From assembly GCA_038316995.1 (NCBI GenBank), contig JBBQAZ010000022.1, forward strand, positions 1-17,459: a stretch of 17,459 nt of DNA. The letters are read 5' to 3'. A program made the position numbers and the translations under genes. The notes beneath the pieces were generated by a model. The model was not told where the DNA came from, did no database searches, and was given only the letters and a program-made list of their open reading frames with translations. The stretch comes from JAXHNE01 sp038316995 (GTDB lineage: Bacteria > Patescibacteriota > Saccharimonadia > Saccharimonadales > JAXHNE01). Position 1 is the stretch's first letter; each line of letters opens with the position of its first letter. Below, in pieces: positions 1-7,019 of the stretch.

Positions 1-75
1 CTAAAGCATTGGAATAAAAGTGATGCTAAAGTTGCCCGTAAGAACTTAAATGAAAATATAGCAATGGTCGGCTAA
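1..75 (+). CDS. C-terminal end of an unknown gene (5' partial)
   Basis: The first 25 codons of the window form an open plus-strand frame ending in TAA. The readable end is rich in Lys and Asn and closes with NENIAMVG. No family is recognisable from this much. It converges on the serine recombinase gene and is separated from it by an AT-rich palindrome, which is what two convergent genes usually look like. It may be the gene bordering the mobile module on the left. That the frame is coding is inferred from openness and context only. Confidence 0.4.
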   Translation, partial: LKHWNKSDAKVARKNLNENIAMVG

Positions 76-80
76 TAATT

Positions 81-105
81 CATTAATATTTTAAAATTGT
101 TAATG
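81..105. terminator. AT-rich palindrome between convergent genes
   Basis: Outer arms CATTAA and TTAATG flank an ATTTTAAAAT centre, giving a nearly complete 25-nt hairpin with one G-T pair and one mismatch. It lies between the plus-strand frame ending at 75 and the recombinase stop at 113. A bidirectional terminator is the simplest reading. A recombinase attachment region is an alternative. Confidence 0.4.
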
Positions 106-112
106 TAAATAG

Positions 113-1672
113 CTAAGCTTTCGACTGATAATAAGTTCTAAGTGCGTCCACTAGGGGGAGCCAATTTTGACTTTTAGAGTCAGCACTAAGTGCCAAGAAG
201 GGCTGTAACAGATTGAGTTGCAGCCTTTTTTGATTGATTTTGCAGTTCGCAAGTAATGTTCTTAGAATTTTGTTCTTTTGAGCTGGTTGCGAACTTTCAA
301 AGACACTTTTAGCATTTTGAGCTAGTTTTAACAGGTATTCAGCGGTAACAACGAAGGATTTATCGTTATTGGTGTATTCAACCAGCTTATTCTCTAGTTC
401 CTCTTTATCATTCTTATACTTATTTACATATTTGTCATAGTCGTTCGTAGTAATACGACCCTCAAGGCGGTCATCGTATAACATATCTATTTTTTTATTC
501 AGTCTGTCTATCTTAGTACGTGTTTCTGAAACAGCAGTCTGGTAATAAAGCTGAATGTCATCATGTCCTTTTTTGAGAATATCTAGTACCTGCATAACAA
601 CCTGTTCACTGAGTGCAAGCTTTTCAAGCAGTTCATTTACTTGTGGGATTAGGTGTTCTTCAGATGTAGGAGGCTGGTCGCAAACAACACCTTCTTTCGC
701 CTTAGTACATCGCATATAGACACGTCCTTTCTTTACGTATGACGAATAAGAACATCCACAGCTTGCACACTTCAAGATCCCCTGAAAAGTGTAGGTCTGC
801 TTTGTTAGCGTTTTATCACGTACGGCATTACGTGTTTCGTTGATTGCTTGAACCTTATCAAATATCTTCCTAGTGATAATTGGTTCATATTTGTGAGGGT
901 AAGTACCGCCGTCATATTTCATGACACCGTAATAAAAGGAGTTCTTTAACATGGTTTCCATTTGGCTCTGAGAAACCACACCCTGTTGTTTAGTGTTTGC
1001 CCTAAGTCCCTCGTCCTTAAGTATTTTTGCGATTAAGCGAAAAGACTTACCTTCAAGTCTTAGCTGGAATGCTCTTTCAATGTATTGCCTACGAGCTGGA
1101 TCTGGCACAATGTTCTTAGACAATACCTTACCCATTTCATCCGTAGTAGCTACATTCTTATAGCCTATTGGAGCTTTTCCTGGAAATTCACGCTCATGTA
1201 GCTTCTGCTGGATCTTTCGCTTTACGTTATCGCTAATTGCAGAAGAATAGTATTCGCCGAAAACCATGCCCATGCCTAAGCGAGTTTTATCGGATGCAGG
1301 TGAGTTTTTGCAGTAAGTTAGGTTATCTGACGGGAAGTGTAGTTCAATTTTTCCTTGTTTGACTAAGCGTTTTAATATCATTACGACTTCTGTGGAGGCA
1401 TCCCTGGAGTACCTATCAATTTTGTCAAACACTACGATACAGAAATCTGGGTAGTTGCTTATTTTGCTTACGATTTCTGTAAATTTCTGACGGTCTTCCT
1501 TGTAGGCTGTTTCATCGAAATCGAAGTATTCACCATTAAGTTTTAATCTTTCTTCATAATCTTTGAGCCGTAATGTTTGAGCAGGTAAAGCTTCTGATTG
1601 TTCTGCACCAGAAACCCTTGCTATCATGAAGGCTTTTACCCCTTCGTAGTCTTTATTTTCTAGTGTTTTCAT
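113..1672 (-). CDS. Large serine recombinase (site-specific integrase)
   Basis: A 519-aa DNA recombinase that would integrate or excise a mobile element through a serine-DNA intermediate. The N-terminal resolvase domain has the nucleophile Ser21 in ARVSG and the conserved DKIDRYSRD segment near residue 84. A recombinase domain follows (about 165-290, with PGKAPIGYKN at its start), then a zinc ribbon with Cys302, Cys305, Cys322 and Cys331, and a Lys/Glu-rich coiled coil at about 375-440. This is the usual order and length for large serine integrases. The start ATG has an AAAGG ribosome site about 10 nt upstream. The extreme C-terminus (NWLPLVDALRT near 502-512) lies outside the catalytic domains and matches orphan reading-frame tails elsewhere in this window. 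It is co-oriented with the Rep-like gene upstream, as in integrative plasmids. Confidence 0.95.
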   Translation of the reverse strand: MKTLENKDYEGVKAFMIARVSGAEQSEALPAQTLRLKDYEERLKLNGEYFDFDETAYKEDRQKFTEIVSKISNYPDFCIVVFDKIDRYSRDASTEVVMILKRLVKQGKIELHFPSDNLTYCKNSPASDKTRLGMGMVFGEYYSSAISDNVKRKIQQKLHEREFPGKAPIGYKNVATTDEMGKVLSKNIVPDPARRQYIERAFQLRLEGKSFRLIAKILKDEGLRANTKQQGVVSQSQMETMLKNSFYYGVMKYDGGTYPHKYEPIITRKIFDKVQAINETRNAVRDKTLTKQTYTFQGILKCASCGCSYSSYVKKGRVYMRCTKAKEGVVCDQPPTSEEHLIPQVNELLEKLALSEQVVMQVLDILKKGHDDIQLYYQTAVSETRTKIDRLNKKIDMLYDDRLEGRITTNDYDKYVNKYKNDKEELENKLVEYTNNDKSFVVTAEYLLKLAQNAKSVFESSQPAQKNKILRTLLANCKINQKRLQLNLLQPFLALSADSKSQNWLPLVDALRTYYQSKA

Positions 1673-1702
1673 TGCTGGACAACCTTTCTTTATTATGTCT
1701 TA

Positions 1703-1708
1703 ATTATA
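1703..1708 (-). promoter_or_regulatory. Possible -10 box of the recombinase gene
   Basis: The minus strand reads TATAAT about 30 nt upstream of the recombinase start, leaving room for a leader that carries the AAAGG site. No convincing -35 box is visible, so read-through from the Rep-like gene is equally possible. Confidence 0.3.
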
Positions 1709-1739
1709 CTTGGATTATCCGCTATTTGCTAACAATAGC

Positions 1740-2873
1740 TTACAAATCTTGGATAAATTCTGCTATGCTTATAGGCTTCATTCCTGAAACCGTATTTGTA
1801 ATATGTGTAAGATGTGAGATTTGCAAGGCGGAAAGCGGTTGACGACCTACCTTCTTCAATAAGCGAGAATATTGTGTGCGGCCAAAAAGACCTTCTATTA
1901 TATTGCGAACACCACGCTCCTCTTGAATTTCTTCACGCAATATCCGCATCAGAGTGTATGCACTGGCTTCAGCAAACTTCACTCCTGGTTTAGTATTTAC
2001 ATGGGAAATAAGTATCTGTGATGGTGTTGATGCGAGTGATTCAATATTGGGTATTTCACTGGTTATCTTCTCCCAATGGCTGAGTAGTATTCGTCGAGAA
2101 ATATCACTGCTAAATACGTGACTAAAACGCAACTCATCGCTTTCTCCAACCGACACAAGTTCTTTGCGTATCTTCTCCATACCGTTGAGACGTATCTCAT
2201 AGCGGAATACCGATATGTTTGGGTTATTTTCAAATTCTTCAACCAGTTTGAGTTGTGTGTAATTGTACTTTTCGTGAGAACGCTTTTCAGATGTTTTTGC
2301 TTGTGCTAAGTCAGCAACTTTATCATAAAAAACGATGTCTATAATATTTGCTTGTATGTGGTAAATCATCCCACCGTTTCTGAAGTTGGTTTTCTGTACA
2401 TCGTAAGTTTTAGGTATTTTGCACTTTGCAACCACGTCAATAATAGACGATACAGGTGTTTTGTTTGTGAATACGATATTCTTCGAGTAGTCGATTTTAG
2501 CAACAGAAGATTGAGCAAGTACTGTAGGTGAAATTTTAATGTCGTATATAGTCCAAATCAGTGTCGAGAGTTTATTTACTACTGCCATGAGCATTTCATC
2601 AGTCAGCTCATCAAAGTTGTTGCCGAAGAACAGCTTTGGGAGCGATGCCTCTATGTATAGGCTATAAACCCTTCCAACGCCTTCGATGTAAGAAGGCGAA
2701 TCAACAAATTGTAATTTAGGTACGTATATCTCCGTTTTCTTGTAAGAATTACTCGGGAAGACGTCTGTAGTAAAAGTGCCTTTACCTGGATCAAGCTTAG
2801 ACTTCTTACTTAATGCAGCCAGCCACTCAGGACGTTCTGCGTAAGGTATGGCGAGTTTAACGGTATCAATCAT
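1740..2873 (-). CDS. Rep-like replication initiator (rolling-circle family, tentative)
   Basis: A 377-aa protein starting MIDTVKLAIP. This N-terminus, the VFYDKVADL segment (Tyr183-Lys185) and the FRYEIRLN strand (223-230) resemble Rep_trans and filamentous-phage G2P/CRI-type replication initiators, which nick a plasmid or phage origin. I cannot place a catalytic Tyr or metal-binding HUH motif with certainty, so the class is inferred. The start at 2873 is preferred over an in-frame ATG 17 codons upstream, because GAGGG lies 8 nt before it and it overlaps the stop of a short upstream gene by eight bases. The C-terminal 100 residues are helical and basic, suited to DNA binding. Its position next to the integrase suggests an integrative plasmid or phage-like element. 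A chromosomal relic of such an element is the alternative. Confidence 0.6.
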   Translation of the reverse strand: MIDTVKLAIPYAERPEWLAALSKKSKLDPGKGTFTTDVFPSNSYKKTEIYVPKLQFVDSPSYIEGVGRVYSLYIEASLPKLFFGNNFDELTDEMLMAVVNKLSTLIWTIYDIKISPTVLAQSSVAKIDYSKNIVFTNKTPVSSIIDVVAKCKIPKTYDVQKTNFRNGGMIYHIQANIIDIVFYDKVADLAQAKTSEKRSHEKYNYTQLKLVEEFENNPNISVFRYEIRLNGMEKIRKELVSVGESDELRFSHVFSSDISRRILLSHWEKITSEIPNIESLASTPSQILISHVNTKPGVKFAEASAYTLMRILREEIQEERGVRNIIEGLFGRTQYSRLLKKVGRQPLSALQISHLTHITNTVSGMKPISIAEFIQDL

Positions 2874-3027
2874 TGCCGTTACCCTCGTACTCATGACTCG
2901 ATAAGTCAGCTTCCAATAGAGCATCTAGAAACTTGGCGAGTTGTTCAATCTCGTCAGTATTCAGCACCAACTCAAGCTCCTCATTGACGACTTGGTTTTG
3001 CTTAGTTTCTAGTGGTTTGCTGTTCAT
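2866..3027 (-). CDS. Small acidic protein coupled to the Rep-like gene
   Basis: A 53-codon frame starts at ATG 3027 and ends in TGA inside the first codons of the Rep-like gene (shared ATGATTGA), the arrangement seen in translational coupling. The product begins MNSKPLETKQ and is strongly acidic, with a likely helix through EELELVLNTDEIEQLAKFL. No family is recognised. No strong ribosome site precedes the ATG, and a GTG one codon earlier is also possible. It may be a copy-control or partner protein for Rep, but nothing in the sequence proves this. It is a leader peptide or real small gene rather than an N-terminal extension, because the frame differs from rep. Confidence 0.5.
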   Translation of the reverse strand: MNSKPLETKQNQVVNEELELVLNTDEIEQLAKFLDALLEADLSSHEYEGNGND

Positions 3028-3052
3028 CACAAACCGAGTATCGCAACCAAGT

Positions 3053-3080
3053 AAGCCCTTGTCGTTGAAAGGGTTTTATT
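3053..3080. repeat. Hairpin upstream of the Rep module
   Basis: AAGCCCTT and AAGGGTTT pair into an 8-bp stem (one G-T pair) around an 8-nt loop, followed on the plus strand by TTATT. It sits between the 283-aa gene and the Rep module. It could be a terminator for minus-strand transcription of the upstream gene or part of a replication origin. No gene ends here on the plus strand, which weakens a plus-strand terminator reading. Confidence 0.35.
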
Positions 3081-3093
3081 GCCTAGTAAAAAG

Positions 3094-3140
3094 GTTCAGT
3101 TATGTTTGATTTCAGTTCAATTTGAGGATAATTCGGTTCA
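3094..3140. repeat. Three phased GTTCA direct repeats (iteron-like)
   Basis: GTTCA begins at 3094, 3115 and 3136, exactly 21 bp apart each time (two helical turns). Each copy is preceded by A/G-G or C-A and followed by A or G. They lie about 70-110 bp upstream of the start of the Rep module, where iterons or Rep operators are often found. The core is only 5 bp, so chance cannot be excluded. Confidence 0.35.
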
Positions 3141-3142
3141 GA

Positions 3143-3994
3143 CTACTCTGTATCTAAGTCCTCAAAAATACCTTCGGCACCAAAATGTGTTAACAAATAA
3201 TCTAGAGCTCTAGTGTCAATATTTTCTGACTTAACTTCACTTCTTGCTACGACTGGTCGAAACATAACGCCCTTGGTTTTACTAACAGTAGGAAAGAATA
3301 TTTGCCGAAGCATTGGTGAAAAGCCAGCACTGCTCAATATTGTACTCAAGTTACGAGTTGTGTTTTTTAGTTTTGGTATGAATAACTCGTATTTATGTTT
3401 AAAAGCCTGCTCTAGTAGCTCATCTATAGCAGATCCAACTTGTGTTTTTTTGAGTATCAATATGTCATTCACTACTATTCTGCCGTCATTCTCATATGTT
3501 AGAACATACGAGGTATCATCTGCGATAGCAGTCCAATGTATGTCATCCATAGCACTATGAAGGTGAATGTAGTAGTTCTTTACAGCCTTCTCTGTGTTAT
3601 TAACAAGTTTCTTTTGTTTAGAATTTAGTACAGGGGTTTCATTATTAGCAATTATACAAAGCTTGTTTAATTTAATAATATGGGCTCGTCCATTATCCAC
3701 CTCAGGCTCATCCAAGTAATCAAGAATCTCATCAGACTTAGTTTCAAGAACGTCGTAAAGTTTCCAAAATGGCTCTGGCTTTAATCCGGCAAGTTCTGAG
3801 TTTTGGCTATACAACATTTCAAGTTCATGCACCATAAGGACATATACCCGATTTAGTTCGGCCATACATTCGTGGTCTTCTGGTAAACGCCTGTCATTGT
3901 CCCATACAGCTTTGGTAATAGTTAGCAAAGAGTTATTCAGAGCCCTTGCTACAGGGAAATCATTGTTACTGCTCGACTTGTTTGTGGCTTCCAT
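3143..3994 (-). CDS. Unknown 283-aa protein
   Basis: I do not recognise the family. The N-terminal half is helical and acidic (for example PFWKLYDVLETKSDEILDYL), and a Lys-rich stretch (NSKQKKLVNNTEKAVKNYY) follows near 123-142. The C-terminal half begins with a strand-rich unit around YVLTYENDGRIVVNDILIL (about 164-182) and continues with basic and hydrophobic segments. There is no signal peptide or membrane segment. It is transcribed divergently from the HTH-MazG-DUF2075 operon across a 31-bp gap and runs in the same direction as Rep and the recombinase. A minus-strand TATAAT 13 nt before its start implies a very short leader. It could be an accessory protein of the mobile module or a partner of the divergent operon. 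The sequence does not decide. Confidence 0.75.
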   Translation of the reverse strand: MEATNKSSSNNDFPVARALNNSLLTITKAVWDNDRRLPEDHECMAELNRVYVLMVHELEMLYSQNSELAGLKPEPFWKLYDVLETKSDEILDYLDEPEVDNGRAHIIKLNKLCIIANNETPVLNSKQKKLVNNTEKAVKNYYIHLHSAMDDIHWTAIADDTSYVLTYENDGRIVVNDILILKKTQVGSAIDELLEQAFKHKYELFIPKLKNTTRNLSTILSSAGFSPMLRQIFFPTVSKTKGVMFRPVVARSEVKSENIDTRALDYLLTHFGAEGIFEDLDTE

Positions 3995-4025
3995 AGTGTT
4001 GTTAGATATTATAAGATATTGATAG
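3995..4025. promoter_or_regulatory. Divergent promoter region
   Basis: This 31-bp gap must serve both the 283-aa gene and the nine-gene operon. ATTATA at 4008-4013 reads TATAAT on the minus strand, and overlapping TATAAG at 4010-4015 reads on the plus strand, 10 nt before the HTH gene. The two -10 boxes overlap, so transcription in one direction should interfere with the other. The HTH protein encoded first in the operon is an obvious candidate regulator, by inference. Confidence 0.45.
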
Positions 4026-4217
4026 ATGAATAAGAAGAATGAGTTGCCAGAGTATCTAACCCTAAAAGAAGTTACTAGTCTGCTAAAGGTTCACGAAAAT
4101 ACCCTAAGAAATTGGGATCGTGAAGGAAGACTCAAAGCCATTCGTATTGGTGGACGAAACATAAGACGCTGGAAAAAAGACGATGTTCTGAAATTTTTGG
4201 AAGACGGGAGTAAATAG
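4026..4217 (+). CDS. MerR/excisionase-type HTH protein
   Basis: A 63-aa DNA-binding protein consisting of little more than one winged helix-turn-helix: YLTLKEVTSLLKVHENTLRNWDREG is the HTH, followed by the wing segment LKAIRIGGRNIRRWKKDDVLKFL. This is the HTH_17/excisionase family layout and length. Two roles fit: recombination directionality factor for the nearby serine recombinase, or transcription regulator of its own operon and the divergent gene. It is the first gene of the operon, and its TAG stop directly abuts the MazG start. No clear ribosome site precedes it and a -10-like TATAAG ends 10 nt upstream, so the leader is probably very short. Confidence 0.85.
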   Translation: MNKKNELPEYLTLKEVTSLLKVHENTLRNWDREGRLKAIRIGGRNIRRWKKDDVLKFLEDGSK

Positions 4218-4613
4218 ATGTCTAAGAAGATTCTAGACTCTGCAATACTGAAAAAAGACCAGCAATCGCTTTCTGAGCTACAATCAATAATCCGAAAGTT
4301 TTGCGATGACAGAGACTGGGATCAGTTTCATAACCCTAAAGACCTTTCAATATCGCTTGCACTTGAAGCAGCAGAAGTTTTGGAGCATTTCCAATGGAAA
4401 AACAAAGATGAAATGGCAAAACATTCTGTTGAAAATAAAGATGCTATTGCCGAAGAACTAGCCGATGTTCTTTATTGGGTATTGTTGCTTTCAAATAAAT
4501 TAGACATCGACCTTATAACTGCTTTTGAAGGCAAAATGAAGAAGAATGAGCAGAAATACCCTATAGATAAAGCAAGAGGCAGTCACAAAAAATACACGGA
4601 GCTTGAGAAGTGA
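4218..4613 (+). CDS. MazG-like nucleotide pyrophosphohydrolase
   Basis: A 131-aa all-alpha NTP pyrophosphohydrolase that would cleave (d)NTPs to monophosphate and pyrophosphate with Mg2+. The metal-binding pattern is intact: Glu50 and Glu53 in LEAAEVLEHFQW, then Glu80 and Asp83 in EELADVLYWVLLL. The length fits single-domain MazG/RS21-C6 (dCTPase-like) members rather than full MazG. A GGGAG ribosome site lies 9 nt before the ATG, which directly follows the HTH stop. The gene ends overlapping the GTG start of the DUF2075 gene (GTGA). Substrate cannot be told from sequence. House-cleaning of damaged nucleotides or starving a phage of dNTPs are both consistent with the family. Confidence 0.9.
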   Translation: MSKKILDSAILKKDQQSLSELQSIIRKFCDDRDWDQFHNPKDLSISLALEAAEVLEHFQWKNKDEMAKHSVENKDAIAEELADVLYWVLLLSNKLDIDLITAFEGKMKKNEQKYPIDKARGSHKKYTELEK

Positions 4614-6487
4614 TTGTATATTCAGCGACCAAATCAGATTTCTGCAAAGACATAATGTCGAATGGCATTGAAAATATCATATTTGAAGCTTACAAGTCTG
4701 CTACTGGTAGGTCTACGGGGCGTTCAGAGATTGAATCATGGCGTAATTCTTTACAGTACATGGATCGTGTTGTCAGTACTCCCGATATTCCAGATGATGC
4801 TGGTGTTGCAATCGAGTACCATATTCCACAGTCTTCAAAACGAATCGACTTCATACTTTCTGGCCAAGATAAAGATAATCGAGATACAGCAGTGCTTATT
4901 GAACTTAAGCAATGGCAAAATGCAGAAATGACCACCAAAGATGGGGTAGTCTCAACAAGGTTTAAGCATGGCAATAAAGAAACGGCTCATCCATCTTACC
5001 AAGCATGGTCATATCGAACGTTGCTGGAAGATTACAATCAGACAGTGCAAGAAAGTGATATACAGCTCGTTCCATGTGCCTATTTACATAACTATGATCC
5101 TGATGACGTTATTACAAACGAGTTTTACGATAATTACACTTCGAAGGCTCCAGTTTTCTTAAAACCAGATGCGATAAAGCTTCAAGAGTTTATAAAGACA
5201 CATGTGGTTTATGGTGATAAAAGTGAGCTCATGTATAGAATCGACCATGGAAAGATTAAGCCTTCAAAGAATTTGGCTGATCAGTTGTCGTCAATGCTTT
5301 CTGGGAACGAAGAGTTTGTGTTGATTGATGAACAGAAGGTAGCGTACGAAACAGCCTTACAGCTTGCAAAAGCATCATCTGACGAAAAGAAGAACGTACT
5401 AATAGTTCAGGGCGGACCAGGCACAGGAAAGTCTGTGCTTGCGATTAACCTACTAGTCGAACTCACAAAACGAGAATTAGTAGCACAGTACGTCACGAGA
5501 AATTCAGCACCACGAGAAGTTTATCAGGCAAAGCTTACTGGTTCATTTACAAAGTCTAGAATAGCAAATATGTTCAGTGGCTCAGGGTCATTCCATTCTG
5601 TCGAAGACAATATTTTCGATTGCTTAATAGTTGATGAAGCACACAGATTAAACGAAAAATCAGGCATGTTTAATCATCTAGGAGAGAACCAGATTAAGGA
5701 GATTATATCTGCAAGCAAGTTAAGCATATTCTTTGTCGACGAGGATCAAAAGGTCACTCTCAAAGATATTGGTGACAAGGAAGAGATCCGCTTTTGGGCG
5801 ACCCAACAGGGTGCAAAAGTTACAGAACTTGAGCTAGAGTCTCAATTCCGCTGTAATGGATCTGATGGATATTTGGCGTGGCTAGATAATTCTCTGCAAA
5901 TTCGCACCACTGCAAATGATGTTTTTGAAGACTTTGGTTACGATTTCCAGATTATCGAAGACCCAAGACTATTACATAATCTGATCAAGGAAAAGAATAA
6001 AGCAAAAAATAAAGCTAGACTTCTAGCAGGTTATTGTTGGCAATGGGTAAGCAAAAAAGATCCTTCGCTTAATGACATAGCTATCGATGATTATGAAGCT
6101 AAATGGAATCTCAATGAAGATGGGCAAGGATGGATCATCAAACCTAATTCAGTAAATGAAGTAGGCTGCATACATACTAGCCAAGGACTGGAAGTGGATT
6201 ATGTAGGCGTAATCATTGGACCTGACCTAGTAGTGAGGGACGGCAAAGTTATCACAGACGTTATGAAAAGAGCCAGTAGTGATAAGTCTGTACAGGGTAG
6301 AAAACAAATGTTCAAAGACAACCCTGAAGAAGCACAAGTTAAATTCGATGCAATCATTAAGAATACCTACAGAACTCTTATGACTCGTGGACAGAAAGGT
6401 TGCTATATCTACTGCACAGATCCAGAGACATTGAATTATTTTAGGGATAAGATCAACAAGCCGGAAAGGAGACATGATGGCAGTTAA
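4610..6487 (+). CDS. PD-(D/E)XK nuclease fused to DUF2075/Schlafen-like helicase
   Basis: A 625-aa predicted nuclease-helicase. The N-terminal domain carries a PD-(D/E)XK signature: Asp80 in KRIDFIL, Glu98 and Lys100 in IELKQWQ, and a RecB-like QxxxY (Gln131-Tyr135 in YQAWSY). The C-terminal DUF2075 ATPase has Walker A GGPGTGKS (268-275), Walker B LIVDEAH (339-345), FFVDEDQ near 374-380, SQFRCNG near 411 and HTSQGLEVD near 522-530, which are superfamily-1 helicase motifs. The start is GTG 4610, overlapping the MazG stop by four bases with GGAG 8 nt upstream. DUF2075 proteins often sit in defence or mobile regions. Joined to MazG and an HTH gene, it may act on invading DNA or RNA, but this is inference. 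All catalytic motifs look intact, so it should be active. Confidence 0.92.
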   Translation: MIVYSATKSDFCKDIMSNGIENIIFEAYKSATGRSTGRSEIESWRNSLQYMDRVVSTPDIPDDAGVAIEYHIPQSSKRIDFILSGQDKDNRDTAVLIELKQWQNAEMTTKDGVVSTRFKHGNKETAHPSYQAWSYRTLLEDYNQTVQESDIQLVPCAYLHNYDPDDVITNEFYDNYTSKAPVFLKPDAIKLQEFIKTHVVYGDKSELMYRIDHGKIKPSKNLADQLSSMLSGNEEFVLIDEQKVAYETALQLAKASSDEKKNVLIVQGGPGTGKSVLAINLLVELTKRELVAQYVTRNSAPREVYQAKLTGSFTKSRIANMFSGSGSFHSVEDNIFDCLIVDEAHRLNEKSGMFNHLGENQIKEIISASKLSIFFVDEDQKVTLKDIGDKEEIRFWATQQGAKVTELELESQFRCNGSDGYLAWLDNSLQIRTTANDVFEDFGYDFQIIEDPRLLHNLIKEKNKAKNKARLLAGYCWQWVSKKDPSLNDIAIDDYEAKWNLNEDGQGWIIKPNSVNEVGCIHTSQGLEVDYVGVIIGPDLVVRDGKVITDVMKRASSDKSVQGRKQMFKDNPEEAQVKFDAIIKNTYRTLMTRGQKGCYIYCTDPETLNYFRDKINKPERRHDGS

Positions 6488-7019
6488 GATTACGTACTTT
6501 GTTCACGGGACAACGACAGATAATGAAGAAAACAAATCTTCTGGCTGGAATGATGTAAAGCTTTCTGAGTTAGGTATTCAGCAATCTAAAGACTTAGCTA
6601 AATTGACACAAGACAAATCTTTTGATGCCGTGTTTACCTCTGATTTAAGCCGTGCAATCGACTCAGCAAAGTTAACATGGGGCGATAAGTACCCTACCTT
6701 CGCCGACAAAAGATTACGTGAATGTAGTTACGGAGATTTAAATGGCAAAGATTCAGATGTCGTTGAGCCAATGCAAGAAAAATCCATAACGACACCAATG
6801 CCTAATGGTGAAAGTTATGAAGACGTTAAGGCTAGGATTGAAGATTTCCTTGATTCAGTTAAGAGTGAGTACGATGGCAAGCATATAGCAATTGTTGCTC
6901 ACAAAGCACCACAGCTTGCTCTAGACGTAATATTGAAAGGTATGACGTGGGAAGAAGCATTTGCAAATGACTGGCGAAAACAAAAAGCCTGGAAACCAGG
7001 ATGGGAGTATGAAGCATAA
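6477..7019 (+). CDS. Histidine phosphatase family protein with altered RHG motif
   Basis: A 180-aa protein of the phosphoglycerate-mutase-like histidine phosphatase family. Counting from ATG 6477, the catalytic His10 lies in YFVHGTT, Arg59 in TSDLSRA, the proton-donor Glu82 in LRECSYGDLNG and the second His142 in IVAHKAP. The usual RHG triad is VHG here, so the phosphate-binding Arg next to the nucleophile is missing, although the other four core residues remain. Of two tandem ATGs, the second is preferred because AGGAG lies 5 nt before it and only 2 nt before the first. It overlaps the end of the DUF2075 gene, and its stop shares a base with the methyltransferase start. A phosphatase with altered phosphate binding is likely. 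Substrate is unknown. Confidence 0.88.
   Translation: MAVKITYFVHGTTTDNEENKSSGWNDVKLSELGIQQSKDLAKLTQDKSFDAVFTSDLSRAIDSAKLTWGDKYPTFADKRLRECSYGDLNGKDSDVVEPMQEKSITTPMPNGESYEDVKARIEDFLDSVKSEYDGKHIAIVAHKAPQLALDVILKGMTWEEAFANDWRKQKAWKPGWEYEA

Noticed and set aside
3213..3560. 115-codon plus-strand frame inside the 283-aa gene
   Set aside because: It has no promoter, ribosome site or recognisable domain; the minus-strand frame is longer and better composed.
4690..4974. Minus-strand 94-codon frame inside the DUF2075 gene
   Set aside because: It is antisense to the catalytic nuclease domain, whose motifs are clearly coding on the plus strand.
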